This document shows positions 1 through 5,982 of a stretch of 25,069 nt of DNA, piece after piece. Position 1 is the stretch's first letter. Each line of letters opens with the position of its first letter. The notes under the pieces were generated by a model. It saw only the letters and a program-made list of their open reading frames with translations. It was not told the origin of the DNA and ran no database searches. The translations under genes were made by a program, and so were the position numbers. The DNA comes from a virus. The stretch spans positions 1 to 25,069 of the IMG/VR virus record IMGVR_UViG_3300009164_000335; one strand, written 5' to 3'.

Positions 1-81
1 AAATATAATAGTACTGTAGAAAGGGTCTATGGTACATTGAACGCCCGTTATGGGGTTCCACAAGTCATACTTGCTTATTAA
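1..81 (+). CDS. C-terminal end of an upstream gene (partial)
   Basis: Frame 1 is open from the window edge to a TAA at 79-81, giving 26 residues that end in GVPQVILAY. The stop lies just upstream of the AAAGGAG ribosome-binding site of the next gene, the tight spacing usual here. Too little is visible to name a family; the call rests on the open frame and its fit with the following gene. Confidence 0.5.
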   Translation, partial: KYNSTVERVYGTLNARYGVPQVILAY

Positions 82-94
82 AGGAGAAAACATT

Positions 95-553
95 ATGACA
101 CGTTTACTAACCACGTTGGATATTCCAACACTACACACCACGCTAAACAGACATGCAATTGGGTTTGACCGAATGTTCGACGAACTTAATCGTACATTCA
201 TTGCCAGTCGCACTGATGGAAATTATCCACCTTATAATATTATCAAGGTCGATGACACCAATTATGAAATTGAATTAGCAGTGGCAGGCTTCGCTCAAGA
301 TGAGATCGATGTTGAATTCAAAGATACTCAGCTAACTATCAAGGGCGAACAACAAAGCGCAGACGAGGACGAAGCAGTAGAATATCTGCACAAGGGCATT
401 AGTGCCCGAGCATTTGTTCGAACATTTACCTTGGCTGAACATGTGGAAGTTCGTGACGCTTCTGTGGCCAACGGCATTTTAACAATTTCATTAGAACATG
501 TTGTGCCCGAGGCCAAGAAGCCTAAGAAAATTCAAATCGAATACAAAGGGTAA
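95..553 (+). CDS. hsp20: Small heat-shock protein, Hsp20/alpha-crystallin family
   Basis: 152 aa. ATG 95 is preceded by AAAGGAGAAAA; an upstream in-frame ATG at 50 lacks such a site. A short N-terminal arm (about 1-45) is followed by an alpha-crystallin domain (about 46-140) with the typical strands EIELAVAGF, LTIKGEQ and NGILTISLEH. A C-terminal IQI (the I-x-I motif used in oligomer assembly) lies close to the end. The family holds unfolding proteins for refolding by DnaK/ClpB. Hsp20 is a recurrent gene of T4-like marine and freshwater myophages. It is followed three bases later by clpS, so the two are probably co-transcribed. Confidence 0.95.
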   Translation: MTRLLTTLDIPTLHTTLNRHAIGFDRMFDELNRTFIASRTDGNYPPYNIIKVDDTNYEIELAVAGFAQDEIDVEFKDTQLTIKGEQQSADEDEAVEYLHKGISARAFVRTFTLAEHVEVRDASVANGILTISLEHVVPEAKKPKKIQIEYKG

Positions 554-556
554 AAA

Positions 557-859
557 GTGAGTACAGCAGAAGTCAAAACAGACACGCAAACAGTAGTTAA
601 TGTCACGGAGCCCACAAGGTTCAATGTCATCTTTGAAAATGACAATGTTACTCCCATGGACTTCGTGGTTGCATTACTGCAAACTTTATTTAATTACGAC
701 CACGAGCGTGCCTATGAGATCATGCTGATGATTCACCGGGACGGTCATGCAGTGGTGGCCACATACCATTTTGAAATTGCAGAACAGAAGGCACTGGAGT
801 GTACCATGAGTGCAAGACAGAATGGTTACCCACTAGAGGTAAAGGTTAAACCTGCTTGA
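557..859 (+). CDS. clpS: ClpS, N-degron adaptor of ClpAP protease
   Basis: 100 aa with a GTG start; the AAAGGG site overlaps the end of hsp20. After a variable N-terminal tail (1-20) comes the ClpS core. The N-degron pocket residues known from E. coli ClpS are visible: Asn28-Asp29 in the ENDN loop, gatekeeper Met34 in TPMDFV, and His60 in MIHRDG. The C-terminal YPLEVKVKPA matches the family end. ClpS delivers N-end-rule substrates to ClpA and reduces ClpAP degradation of SsrA-tagged proteins. A phage copy beside hsp20 and a tmRNA gene suggests control of host proteolysis (inference). With all key residues intact, it is likely functional. Confidence 0.95.
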   Translation: MSTAEVKTDTQTVVNVTEPTRFNVIFENDNVTPMDFVVALLQTLFNYDHERAYEIMLMIHRDGHAVVATYHFEIAEQKALECTMSARQNGYPLEVKVKPA

Positions 860-1074
860 CCACCGCCCATGACCATATGAAGTTTCATGACTATACATTT
901 GACATTAAAGACGGTGTCTTAGCCATGGATCCAGAATTAGATATTAATAGTACAGACTTTCAACATGGCGATCTATTCAGATTAGAGTTGGCAGATGCGG
1001 ACAACTCCATGACATTTGTCAGATTATCTAAATTAGAATCGTTCGTACTCGATAGTAAAAAAGATGATAACTAA
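856..1074 (+). CDS. Small acidic protein of unknown function
   Basis: 72 aa if it starts at TTG 856, which overlaps the clpS stop as TTGA; 65 aa from ATG 877, which has no clear ribosome-binding site. I prefer the coupled TTG, with modest certainty. The sequence is hydrophilic and acidic (Asp-rich), with no transmembrane segment and no motif I recognise. It sits between clpS and the tmRNA acceptor piece and ends only a few bases before that RNA. Confidence 0.65.
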   Translation: MTTAHDHMKFHDYTFDIKDGVLAMDPELDINSTDFQHGDLFRLELADADNSMTFVRLSKLESFVLDSKKDDN

Positions 1075-1079
1075 AGTAT

Positions 1080-1149
1080 AAGGATATTGCTGTATGAAGC
1101 GATGAGAAATGAGTCTTGGACCCGGGTGCGATTCCCGGCAGCTCCACCA
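1080..1149 (+). ncRNA. ssrA: Permuted tmRNA, acceptor (3') piece
   Basis: The segment ends with a T-arm (stem CCGGG/CCCGG, seven-base loop TGCGATT) and an acceptor strand CAGCTCC-A-CCA ending at 1149. This is nearly the 3' end of ordinary bacterial tmRNA. No anticodon arm or 5' acceptor strand lies upstream. The partner strand GGGGCTG lies 104 nt downstream at 1254 and pairs over seven positions, including the G3-U pair that specifies alanine charging. This is the layout of circularly permuted two-piece tmRNA genes. The 5' boundary is approximate. GCTGT at 1089-1093 could pair with ACAGC at 1295-1299 as part of helix P2. Confidence 0.88.
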
Positions 1150-1162
1150 AAAGGAGATTGGC

Positions 1163-1252
1163 ATGGACGAGGAAATGATATATCAACTAGTATGTGGAAT
1201 ACTAATAGTTGTCTCGTTGGTGTCATTTGCATGTTATCTAATCTTTTTTTGA
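1163..1252 (+). CDS. 29-aa single-pass membrane peptide inside the tmRNA linker
   Basis: An ATG with a strong AAAAGGAG site (from 1149, six bases before the start) opens 29 codons. An acidic N-terminus (MDEEM) is followed by an unbroken hydrophobic stretch (LVCGILIVVSLVSFACYLIFF), one transmembrane helix, ending at TGA 1250-1252. The ORF lies wholly between the tmRNA CCA end (1149) and the first base of the coding piece (1254), so it occupies the segment processing would remove. Small membrane peptides are common in phages; its function is unknown. Chance is possible for an ORF this short, but the ribosome-binding site and the exact fit argue for translation. Confidence 0.62.
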   Translation: MDEEMIYQLVCGILIVVSLVSFACYLIFF

Positions 1253-1253
1253 T

Positions 1254-1433
1254 GGGGCTGATCAGTTTCGACAGGGCAAAAAGTAACAAAGTGGACAGCT
1301 CGGGAATGTGAAACCCGTAGGATTTGCGTATGCAAGTCGAAGAAGCAAAAAACGTAAATGCAAACGACGAACAGTTCGCTTTAGCCGCCTAACAGCCGCT
1401 TAGGGTAGGAAATACCTCGTAACAGAAACCACC
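1254..1433 (+). ncRNA. ssrA: Permuted tmRNA, coding (5') piece with tag ANDEQFALAA
   Basis: It starts GGGGCTGATCAGTTTCGACAGGG, the conserved 5' acceptor strand and D-like domain of tmRNA. A pseudoknot-like GC-rich segment (CGGG/CCCG near 1301-1317) follows. The resume codon is probably GCA 1360, in the context AAAAAACGTAAAT-GCA, and the reading frame 1360-1392 encodes ANDEQFALAA plus TAA. The LAA end is the ClpXP/ClpAP degron. After the tag a short hairpin (GGTA/TACC near 1405-1416) precedes the terminator. tmRNA with SmpB rescues stalled ribosomes and tags the nascent chain for proteolysis. The tag is of beta/gamma-proteobacterial type, unlike cyanobacterial or alphaproteobacterial tags. The 3' end is approximate. 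Confidence 0.93.
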
Positions 1434-1462
1434 AGAAAAGGCTCTTCGGAGCCTTTTCTTTT
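1434..1462 (+). terminator. Rho-independent terminator of the tmRNA gene
   Basis: A perfect 11-bp stem (AGAAAAGGCTC / GAGCCTTTTCT) with a TTCG tetraloop is followed by T-rich sequence. It ends the transcript right after the tmRNA coding piece and supports the tmRNA boundary. Confidence 0.93.
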
Positions 1463-1487
1463 GGGCACCAAAACCTTTAAATACGTT

Positions 1488-2102
1488 ATGGACCCAATTA
1501 CTATCGGACTTGCTTTTACAGCCGCACAATCTGCGGTAGGACATATCAAACAAGCCATAGCTTTGGGCAAAGATATTAACAGTCTTGTAGGGCAATTCAG
1601 CAAGTTCTTTCAATCTGCAGATGCTATCCATAGAGAACGCACTAAAGTTTCAGCAAAGGGCATACAACTAGGGAAAACCGACGCAGAGCTAGGACACATG
1701 GCCTTGCAGATAGCCATGCACAGCGATGCCCTGCGTCAGCAAGAACGAGAACTTAAAGACATGATTCTCTGGCAGTTGGGTAAACCGCAGATCTGGGAAC
1801 AAATGATCCAAGAGCGTACCAGACTGTTCAAAGAACGTGCGGAAGCAGAGCGTGAGGAAGAAAAGCGTCAACTGGCACACAAGAAAAAAATAGCAGATCA
1901 AATGATGAATGCCTTTTACTTTTTAGGTTTCGCTATTGCTATTTTTTGTTTTGTAATGGTGGGAATTGGCATCTATGGCGCCATGGAAGATAAAAGAAAG
2001 TACGAAGAAAAAGTATTCCAACGCCAACAAGTAAGGATTCAACAGCAACGTGCCAGGGACGCCGAAACCAAAAAAGAATTGGCAGATTATGCTAAAAAAT
2101 AG
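1488..2102 (+). CDS. Membrane-anchored coiled-coil phage protein
   Basis: 204 aa from ATG 1488 (MDPITIGLAF); a TTG at 1461 would lie in the terminator tail, so it is rejected. An N-terminal weakly hydrophobic helix (about 3-20) precedes a long charged, Gln/Glu/Lys-rich helical region, probably coiled coil (about 50-140). One clear transmembrane helix follows (FYFLGFAIAIFCFVMVGIGIY, about 143-163), then a charged C-terminal helix. The opening MDPITIGLAFTAAQ resembles a conserved uncharacterised protein of T4-like myophages (from memory, not searched). No Shine-Dalgarno is evident. Function unknown; a virion or membrane-associated role is possible. Confidence 0.85.
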   Translation: MDPITIGLAFTAAQSAVGHIKQAIALGKDINSLVGQFSKFFQSADAIHRERTKVSAKGIQLGKTDAELGHMALQIAMHSDALRQQERELKDMILWQLGKPQIWEQMIQERTRLFKERAEAEREEEKRQLAHKKKIADQMMNAFYFLGFAIAIFCFVMVGIGIYGAMEDKRKYEEKVFQRQQVRIQQQRARDAETKKELADYAKK

Positions 2103-2250
2103 TATTGGTTTGTTATTAGTACTAGCATTAACTCAAGACCCCGGCCCGCCTATAAAGAAATGGCCCGAGTGGGAGTGTGTACGTTGGACTTGGACGGGCG
2201 ATGTGTATAATAGAAAAGTTGTTTGTCTTGAATGGAGAAAAAGAAAATAA
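2089..2250 (+). CDS. Small secreted or membrane-anchored Trp-rich protein
   Basis: 53 aa from ATG 2089, overlapping the previous gene by 14 bases. A hydrophobic N-terminus (NSIGLLLVLALT), probably a signal or anchor, is followed by a Trp-rich basic tail. That tail has two cysteines (WECVRW and VVCLEW) that could form a disulfide outside the cytoplasm. Short proteins with this DVYNRKVVCLEW-like end occur in T4-like phages (recollection). Function unknown. Confidence 0.7.
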   Translation: MLKNSIGLLLVLALTQDPGPPIKKWPEWECVRWTWTGDVYNRKVVCLEWRKRK

Positions 2251-2273
2251 CCGTCTACAGGTGAAAATTAGTT

Positions 2274-2281
2274 TATAAATA
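2274..2281 (+). promoter_or_regulatory. T4-type late promoter
   Basis: TATAAATA, an exact match to the T4 late-promoter octamer recognised by gp55-type sigma, 20 bases before the start codon at 2302. No -35 box is needed in this class. Confidence 0.75.
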
Positions 2282-2301
2282 GAATGTAGGAGTATTCAAC
2301 T

Positions 2302-2460
2302 ATGAAACAGAAAAATTTAGTCGCTAAATTATACAGAGCTTGCATGGATCATGACGTAGAAACCATGGCTAAACTTCGTGAAAAAGAGTTTGCCAAGATA
2401 CTAAAACGCAAGGCACAAGGTAAACCATTTACTGCAAAATGGACAGTGGTTCAGTTTTAA
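2302..2460 (+). CDS. Small basic phage protein of unknown function
   Basis: 52 aa beginning [20 protein letters not shown] and ending WTVVQF. It has a good GTAGGAG site nine bases upstream and its own late-promoter octamer. It is Lys/Arg-rich and predicted helical, with no signal peptide. It resembles short uncharacterised proteins of T4-like myophages; late expression would fit a structural or packaging-time role (inference). Confidence 0.85.
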   Translation: MKQKNLVAKLYRACMDHDVETMAKLREKEFAKILKRKAQGKPFTAKWTVVQF

Positions 2461-2474
2461 CTGCCATGTTCTAA

Positions 2475-2482
2475 TATAAATA
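2475..2482 (+). promoter_or_regulatory. T4-type late promoter abutting a start codon
   Basis: TATAAATA ends on the first base of ATG 2482. A transcript starting about six bases downstream would begin near the second in-frame ATG (2488). This promoter would therefore give a leaderless or shortened message for the phosphoesterase. Confidence 0.65.
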
Positions 2483-3258
2483 TGGCTATGCCAAAAGCCA
2501 AAACATATCGCAGTATTTTTATTTCAGACGTACACCTGGGCACTAGAGACTGTCAAGCTGACAAGCTCAATAATTTCCTTAAACACAATAGTTGTGACAC
2601 GCTGTATCTTGTAGGGGATATCATTGATGCTTGGCGAATTCAGCAGAATAAATGGCGCTGGAAACAAAGCCATACCAACGTAGTACGGCGTGTTCTTGGA
2701 CACGCCAAACGTGGTACTCGTGTGGTGTATATTGCAGGAAATCATGATGAATTTTTAAGACCCATGATTCCTTATGGTTTCAGTTTTGGGCTTGTTGAGA
2801 TACACAATCAGATGGAGCATATAGGAGCAGACGGTAAGCACTATCTAGTCACACACGGTGACTTGTTTGATGGTATTACAAGATTAGCACCGTGGATAGC
2901 ATTTTTAGGAGATCGAGCGTATGATATCATTTTATCGCTTAATAGTAAGTTCAATTGGATACGTCATCGTTTTGGTTTTGGGTACTTTAGTCTTAGTCAG
3001 TACCTTAAAGCAAGAGTAAAAAAGGCAGTAGATTTTATTTTCCACTTTGAAAGGAATCTAGCTGCCTACTGCAAAAAGCGGGGGTACGATGGGGTTATAT
3101 GCGGACACATACATCATGCCGAAATCAAAGAAATTGATGGTGTAACATACATGAATGACGGCGACTGGGTGGAAAGTTGCACAGCCTTGGTTGAGCACCA
3201 CGATGGCAAGTGGGAAATAATTACGTGGACCAAGGAAACGGACAATGAAATTAAGTGA
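2482..3258 (+). CDS. LpxH-like metallophosphoesterase (UDP-2,3-diacylglucosamine diphosphatase family)
   Basis: 258 aa, or 256 from ATG 2488. All metal-binding motifs of the calcineurin-like fold are present in order: SDVHLG (Asp16, His18), GDIIDAW (Asp46), GNHDEF (Asn87, His88), THGDLFD (His125) and GHIHHAE (His209, His211). The order and length match the COG2908/LpxH group, which cleaves UDP-2,3-diacylglucosamine in lipid A synthesis; other members have unknown substrates. It overlaps a glycosyltransferase gene by 14 bases, and the pair suggests modification of host envelope glycolipid (inference). No Shine-Dalgarno, but a late promoter overlaps the start. Confidence 0.88.
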   Translation: MAMPKAKTYRSIFISDVHLGTRDCQADKLNNFLKHNSCDTLYLVGDIIDAWRIQQNKWRWKQSHTNVVRRVLGHAKRGTRVVYIAGNHDEFLRPMIPYGFSFGLVEIHNQMEHIGADGKHYLVTHGDLFDGITRLAPWIAFLGDRAYDIILSLNSKFNWIRHRFGFGYFSLSQYLKARVKKAVDFIFHFERNLAAYCKKRGYDGVICGHIHHAEIKEIDGVTYMNDGDWVESCTALVEHHDGKWEIITWTKETDNEIK

Positions 3259-3955
3259 AAAAATTACCATAGTAGTGCCCTGTAAAAATGAAGAGAATTA
3301 TATTCATCATTTGTTGGACTCGTTGCGTGACCAAAACATTGGTGACACTAGAGTTATCGTTGCTGATTGTAGCACTGACGCAACCAGGCAAGTTATAAAA
3401 AATAACAGCACCGGATTAACAGTTGAAATCATTGATGGTGGGCCTGTCAGCATAGCCAAGAACAACGGCGCACGATTAGTTAATACTCCCTACATCTTAT
3501 TCATTGATGCAGACGTTCGCTTCTTTAAGAACACTGTTATCCGTGATGCAGTCAGTGCAATAGAATCAAAAAACTTAGATCTCATAGGATTAAAAATCAA
3601 ATGTTATGATCGAGATCCAAGAGCAAAGATCGGTTTCATTATTTTTAATACTATAAATCAGGCCTTGAAATATTTTTCGCCTTTTGCCGTTGGGGCATTC
3701 ATGTTGACCCGCAGAGATCGGTTTGAAGAATTTGGAGGCTTTCCTGAAACGTTTTCAACCAGCGAAGATTACTTCCTGTCAAGAATGTACAGTCCACGAA
3801 AGTTTAGAATACTTAGACATCATTTTGGACAGGACAGTCGCAGGTTTAAAAAAATGGGCTACATGGGCATGGCCAAATACTTGGTCAAGAACTTTGTCAA
3901 TCGCAACAACCAAGCATACTGGGACAGTTTAGATTCATCTAAGTATTGGAATTAA
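3245..3955 (+). CDS. Family 2 glycosyltransferase
   Basis: 236 aa with the GT-A fold of GT2 enzymes. The N-terminal ITIVVPCKNEENYIHHLLDS binds the nucleotide sugar, DCSTDAT follows, a DxD-type metal site is FIDADVRF (88-90), and a likely catalytic SEDYF lies near 176. No long transmembrane segment is obvious, though FSPFAVGAFML is hydrophobic. Donor and acceptor cannot be inferred. The start overlaps the LpxH-like gene, so the two are translationally coupled. A role in altering host surface glycans or lipid A, possibly blocking superinfection, is inference. Confidence 0.9.
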   Translation: MKLSEKITIVVPCKNEENYIHHLLDSLRDQNIGDTRVIVADCSTDATRQVIKNNSTGLTVEIIDGGPVSIAKNNGARLVNTPYILFIDADVRFFKNTVIRDAVSAIESKNLDLIGLKIKCYDRDPRAKIGFIIFNTINQALKYFSPFAVGAFMLTRRDRFEEFGGFPETFSTSEDYFLSRMYSPRKFRILRHHFGQDSRRFKKMGYMGMAKYLVKNFVNRNNQAYWDSLDSSKYWN

Positions 3956-4043
3956 TTTGGTTTAATGTCAACGCATTACTGAGCTATGGCGTTATATATG
4001 TGTAGGGATAAAAATTCTTACGTTAACCAAAAGGAAACTTATC

Positions 4044-4265
4044 ATGAAATCAGTTATTACTCTAATCGCAACTTTGGTTGCCGCTTCTGCATTTGCCGCT
4101 GAGCCAGCCAAAGCACCAGTCACTCCTGCCCCGGCCGCCACAGCAAGTGCGCCCGCCAAAGCCGAAGTTAAGAAAGACGAGAAGAAGCCTGCCAAAAGCG
4201 AACCTGCTAAGAAAGAGCCAGCTAAAGCAGACACCAAAGCCGCCCCAGCACCAGCAGTTAAGTAA
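4044..4265 (+). CDS. Secreted Lys/Ala/Pro-rich protein
   Basis: 73 aa. Ribosome-binding site AAAAGGAAA precedes ATG 4044. A classical signal peptide (MKSVITLIATLVAASAFA, cut after AFA) is followed by a low-complexity mature part of Ala, Lys, Pro and Glu. Proteins like this are common in proteobacterial genomes, so a host origin is plausible. The frame ends with TAA-TAG at 4263-4268. A +1 frame that is already open continues to 4449 with a very different, acidic composition. Confidence 0.8.
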   Translation: MKSVITLIATLVAASAFAAEPAKAPVTPAPAATASAPAKAEVKKDEKKPAKSEPAKKEPAKADTKAAPAPAVK

Positions 4266-4449
4266 TAGTGAAGCAGACGACAATGATGACTTTGAAATCG
4301 ACGACGAAGTCACATTTGGTCGCAATCGACGGTCCAGCGAGTTTGGTAAGGTAGTCGACGACGATGTTGATGTATCGGACTACGTTAGACTTAGATTAGC
4401 TTTAGCTAGAGCTCTAGCAATGGAAGCATACGAAAAAGCCCAAGCATAA
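4261..4449 (+). other. Open +1 extension of the secreted protein (frameshift or broken gene)
   Basis: The frame beginning AGT 4261 is open to TAA 4449 and encodes an acidic stretch (SEADDNDDFEIDDEVTFG), then a helical end (RLRLALARALAMEAYEKAQA). The only in-frame ATG (4420) is nine codons from the stop, and no GTG or TTG start exists. It can be translated as a protein of any size only by a +1 shift from the upstream gene near GTT-AAG-TAA (4257-4265), or it is the remnant of a gene split by an indel. A terminator follows directly, so the region belongs to the same transcript. Confidence 0.5.
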
Positions 4450-4467
4450 AAGCCTGGGCTTTTTTTA
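4433..4467 (+). terminator. Rho-independent terminator
   Basis: A 10-bp stem AAAAAGCCCA / TGGGCTTTTT (4433-4442 with 4455-4464) and a T-run. It overlaps the end of the acidic +1 frame. Confidence 0.88.
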
Positions 4468-4485
4468 TTGGCCTCTGTGGTTGTA

Positions 4486-4493
4486 TATAAATA
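4486..4493 (+). promoter_or_regulatory. T4-type late promoter
   Basis: TATAAATA, an exact late octamer, 58 bases before the start codon at 4552 and directly after a terminator. Confidence 0.7.
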
Positions 4494-4551
4494 TTATTGT
4501 GACAACAGTCACAGCTCGTGTTTAACACACATACACACAAAGGAGAAAACT

Positions 4552-4782
4552 ATGAGCAAAACACCTTACGAGATCCGTCTCGAACTTCTCAAGATGGCCA
4601 ACGAAATTCTCGCCACGCCAATCTTCCAAACTCGTGAAGCTAAGATGCAGGAATACCATTCCAAGCTAACTGATGCCAATCGTGAAAGCCATCCATTTCC
4701 AACACTACCGGATTTTCCGTCTAGCTCGGACATTGTCAGCAAGGCCGAAGAACTTAAAAAGTTCATAGACCAAGCACAATAA
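4552..4782 (+). CDS. Helical phage protein of unknown function
   Basis: 76 aa (MSKTPYEIRLELLKMANEIL...), start set by AAAGGAGAAAAC. Two amphipathic helices flank a Pro/Ser-rich linker (FPTLPDFPSSSD). No catalytic motif and no signal peptide. The opening resembles a short conserved protein seen in T4-like marine phages (recollection). A late promoter lies upstream. Confidence 0.85.
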   Translation: MSKTPYEIRLELLKMANEILATPIFQTREAKMQEYHSKLTDANRESHPFPTLPDFPSSSDIVSKAEELKKFIDQAQ

Positions 4783-4788
4783 TGGCTA

Positions 4789-4852
4789 GGGTAGAAGGGT
4801 TAATTCTCTTCTACCCATATCCGGGGTAGTCGATGCAGGTCGAGAACCCGGA
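4789..4852 (+). other. Two strong intergenic hairpins
   Basis: Hairpin 1: GGGTAGAAG / CTTCTACCC (4789-4797 with 4808-4816). Hairpin 2: TCCGGG / CCCGGA (4820-4825 with 4847-4852), with an inner TCGA/TCGA pairing. Neither is followed by a T-run. They may stabilise the 3' end of the upstream message or act as an attenuator; no known family is recognised. Confidence 0.55.
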
Positions 4853-4871
4853 CTTCATTTAACTTTTATGG

Positions 4872-4928
4872 ATTTTGGTGCAAAAAACCAAAATACCTAT
4901 TGACATATACCAAATAGTTTGCTACAAT
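4872..4928 (+). promoter_or_regulatory. Stem-loop plus sigma70 promoter (PeSL-like), probably leaderless
   Basis: A 7-bp stem ATTTTGG/CCAAAAT (4872-4894) precedes -35 TTGACA (4900) and extended -10 TACAAT (4923-4928) with a 17-bp spacer. The start codon at 4935 lies six bases after the -10 box, where transcription should begin. Confidence 0.85.
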
Positions 4929-4934
4929 GATAGT

Positions 4935-5534
4935 ATGAAAAAAATCATACTAGTAGACGCAGACGGAGTACTTCTTAATTGGGAGTACGCATTCGACATT
5001 TATCTTCAACAACACGGCTTTGGCAAAGTTGAAGGTGCAGAATTTGAATACGATATCGGCAAGCGATATGGTATCGACCATGAACAAGGCAAAAAGCTGA
5101 TCAAGATCTTCAATGAGTCAGCGGCCATTGGTTTCCTTCCCCCACATCGTGACGCCATGTTTTACGTCAAACGATTGCACGAAGAACATGGATTTATTTT
5201 CCATTGCATTACTTCATTGAGCAAAGACAAGAACGCACAAGAACTGCGTAAGATGAATTTACGTAAGTTGTTTGGTGAAACTGCCTTTGAAAAGTTTGTG
5301 TTCCTTGACACAGGCGCAGACAAAGACGAAGCCTTGGCCAAGTATGCCAACACTGGTTATTACTGGGTGGAAGACAAACCCGAGAATGCCGAAGTGGGAC
5401 TGCGGGCAGGCCTTAAACCAATCCTAATGGAGCATGGGCATAACATGGATCATGCAGTGGAGGGTATCACGTTGGTTAAAAATTGGAAAGAAATTTACGA
5501 AATCATCGCTGGAGATCCTGCTTATGTTTCTTAG
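4935..5534 (+). CDS. HAD-superfamily phosphatase/nucleotidase
   Basis: 199 aa. ATG 4935 is chosen because an earlier ATG (4875) lies upstream of the promoter. HAD motif I is LVDADGVLL (Asp8 nucleophile, Asp10), motif II is CITSLS, and the acidic motif WVEDKPENAEVGL is near 154. The length and DxDGV form fit small 5'-nucleotidase-like HAD proteins found in phages. The substrate is probably a phosphomonoester or nucleotide (inference). There is no Shine-Dalgarno; the message is probably leaderless. It overlaps the next gene by 11 bases. Confidence 0.82.
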   Translation: MKKIILVDADGVLLNWEYAFDIYLQQHGFGKVEGAEFEYDIGKRYGIDHEQGKKLIKIFNESAAIGFLPPHRDAMFYVKRLHEEHGFIFHCITSLSKDKNAQELRKMNLRKLFGETAFEKFVFLDTGADKDEALAKYANTGYYWVEDKPENAEVGLRAGLKPILMEHGHNMDHAVEGITLVKNWKEIYEIIAGDPAYVS

Positions 5535-5982
5535 ACTGTTGGACAAAATTGGACGTAAACGTATTGTCATGGATCGGCTCAGCAACGAGCCATACTTGGA
5601 ACGTTACTATTTGTTTTTAAAAGATCGAAAGAAATTTCCATTCAATGTGTTTTTGCACAAGTTTCTTAAAAGCGACCCTGACGATGTACATGATCATCCC
5701 TGGCCCTACGCCACACTAATTCTCAAAGGCGGTTATTGGGAATGGACTCCTTTGTTTGATAACCAAGGAAAGAAACTGGCAGAAAAATGTACCTGGCGTG
5801 GACCTGGACACTTCCGAATCTGCAAGGCCACTAGTTTTCACCGCATTGAACTCGACCCTAATATCACAGCCTGGACATTGTTTATGCCAGGCCCACAAAA
5901 ACGTGAATGGGGATTCCTACGCCATGGTAAGTGGATACAACACGAAGCATATTTAGAAAGTCGACGAATTAAAAATGTTTAA
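5524..5982 (+). CDS. Cupin-like protein
   Basis: 152 aa from ATG 5524, overlapping the HAD gene. The core DDVHDHPWPYATLILKGGYWEW has an HxH metal motif and the Gly turn of a cupin barrel, with a later histidine in ATSFHRIEL. Such proteins recur in T4-like phages without assigned function. The motifs suggest a metal-binding isomerase or dioxygenase fold, but nothing shows activity. It lies in a tight cluster with the HAD and exonuclease genes. Confidence 0.78.
   Translation: MFLRLLDKIGRKRIVMDRLSNEPYLERYYLFLKDRKKFPFNVFLHKFLKSDPDDVHDHPWPYATLILKGGYWEWTPLFDNQGKKLAEKCTWRGPGHFRICKATSFHRIELDPNITAWTLFMPGPQKREWGFLRHGKWIQHEAYLESRRIKNV

Noticed and set aside
1119-1149. End of an ordinary tRNA-Ala
   Set aside because: Only T-arm and acceptor 3' strand are present; no D- or anticodon arm upstream. 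The matching 5' strand is at 1254 in tmRNA context.
1087-1311. 74-aa and 72-aa ORFs on both strands over the tmRNA region
   Set aside because: They are incidental frames across a conserved RNA; the tmRNA motifs and tag explain the sequence.
4820-4852. Degenerate tRNA in the 4.8-kb intergenic region
   Set aside because: A T-loop-like GGTCGAGAACC is visible, but acceptor, D- and anticodon arms cannot be built; only hairpins are reported.
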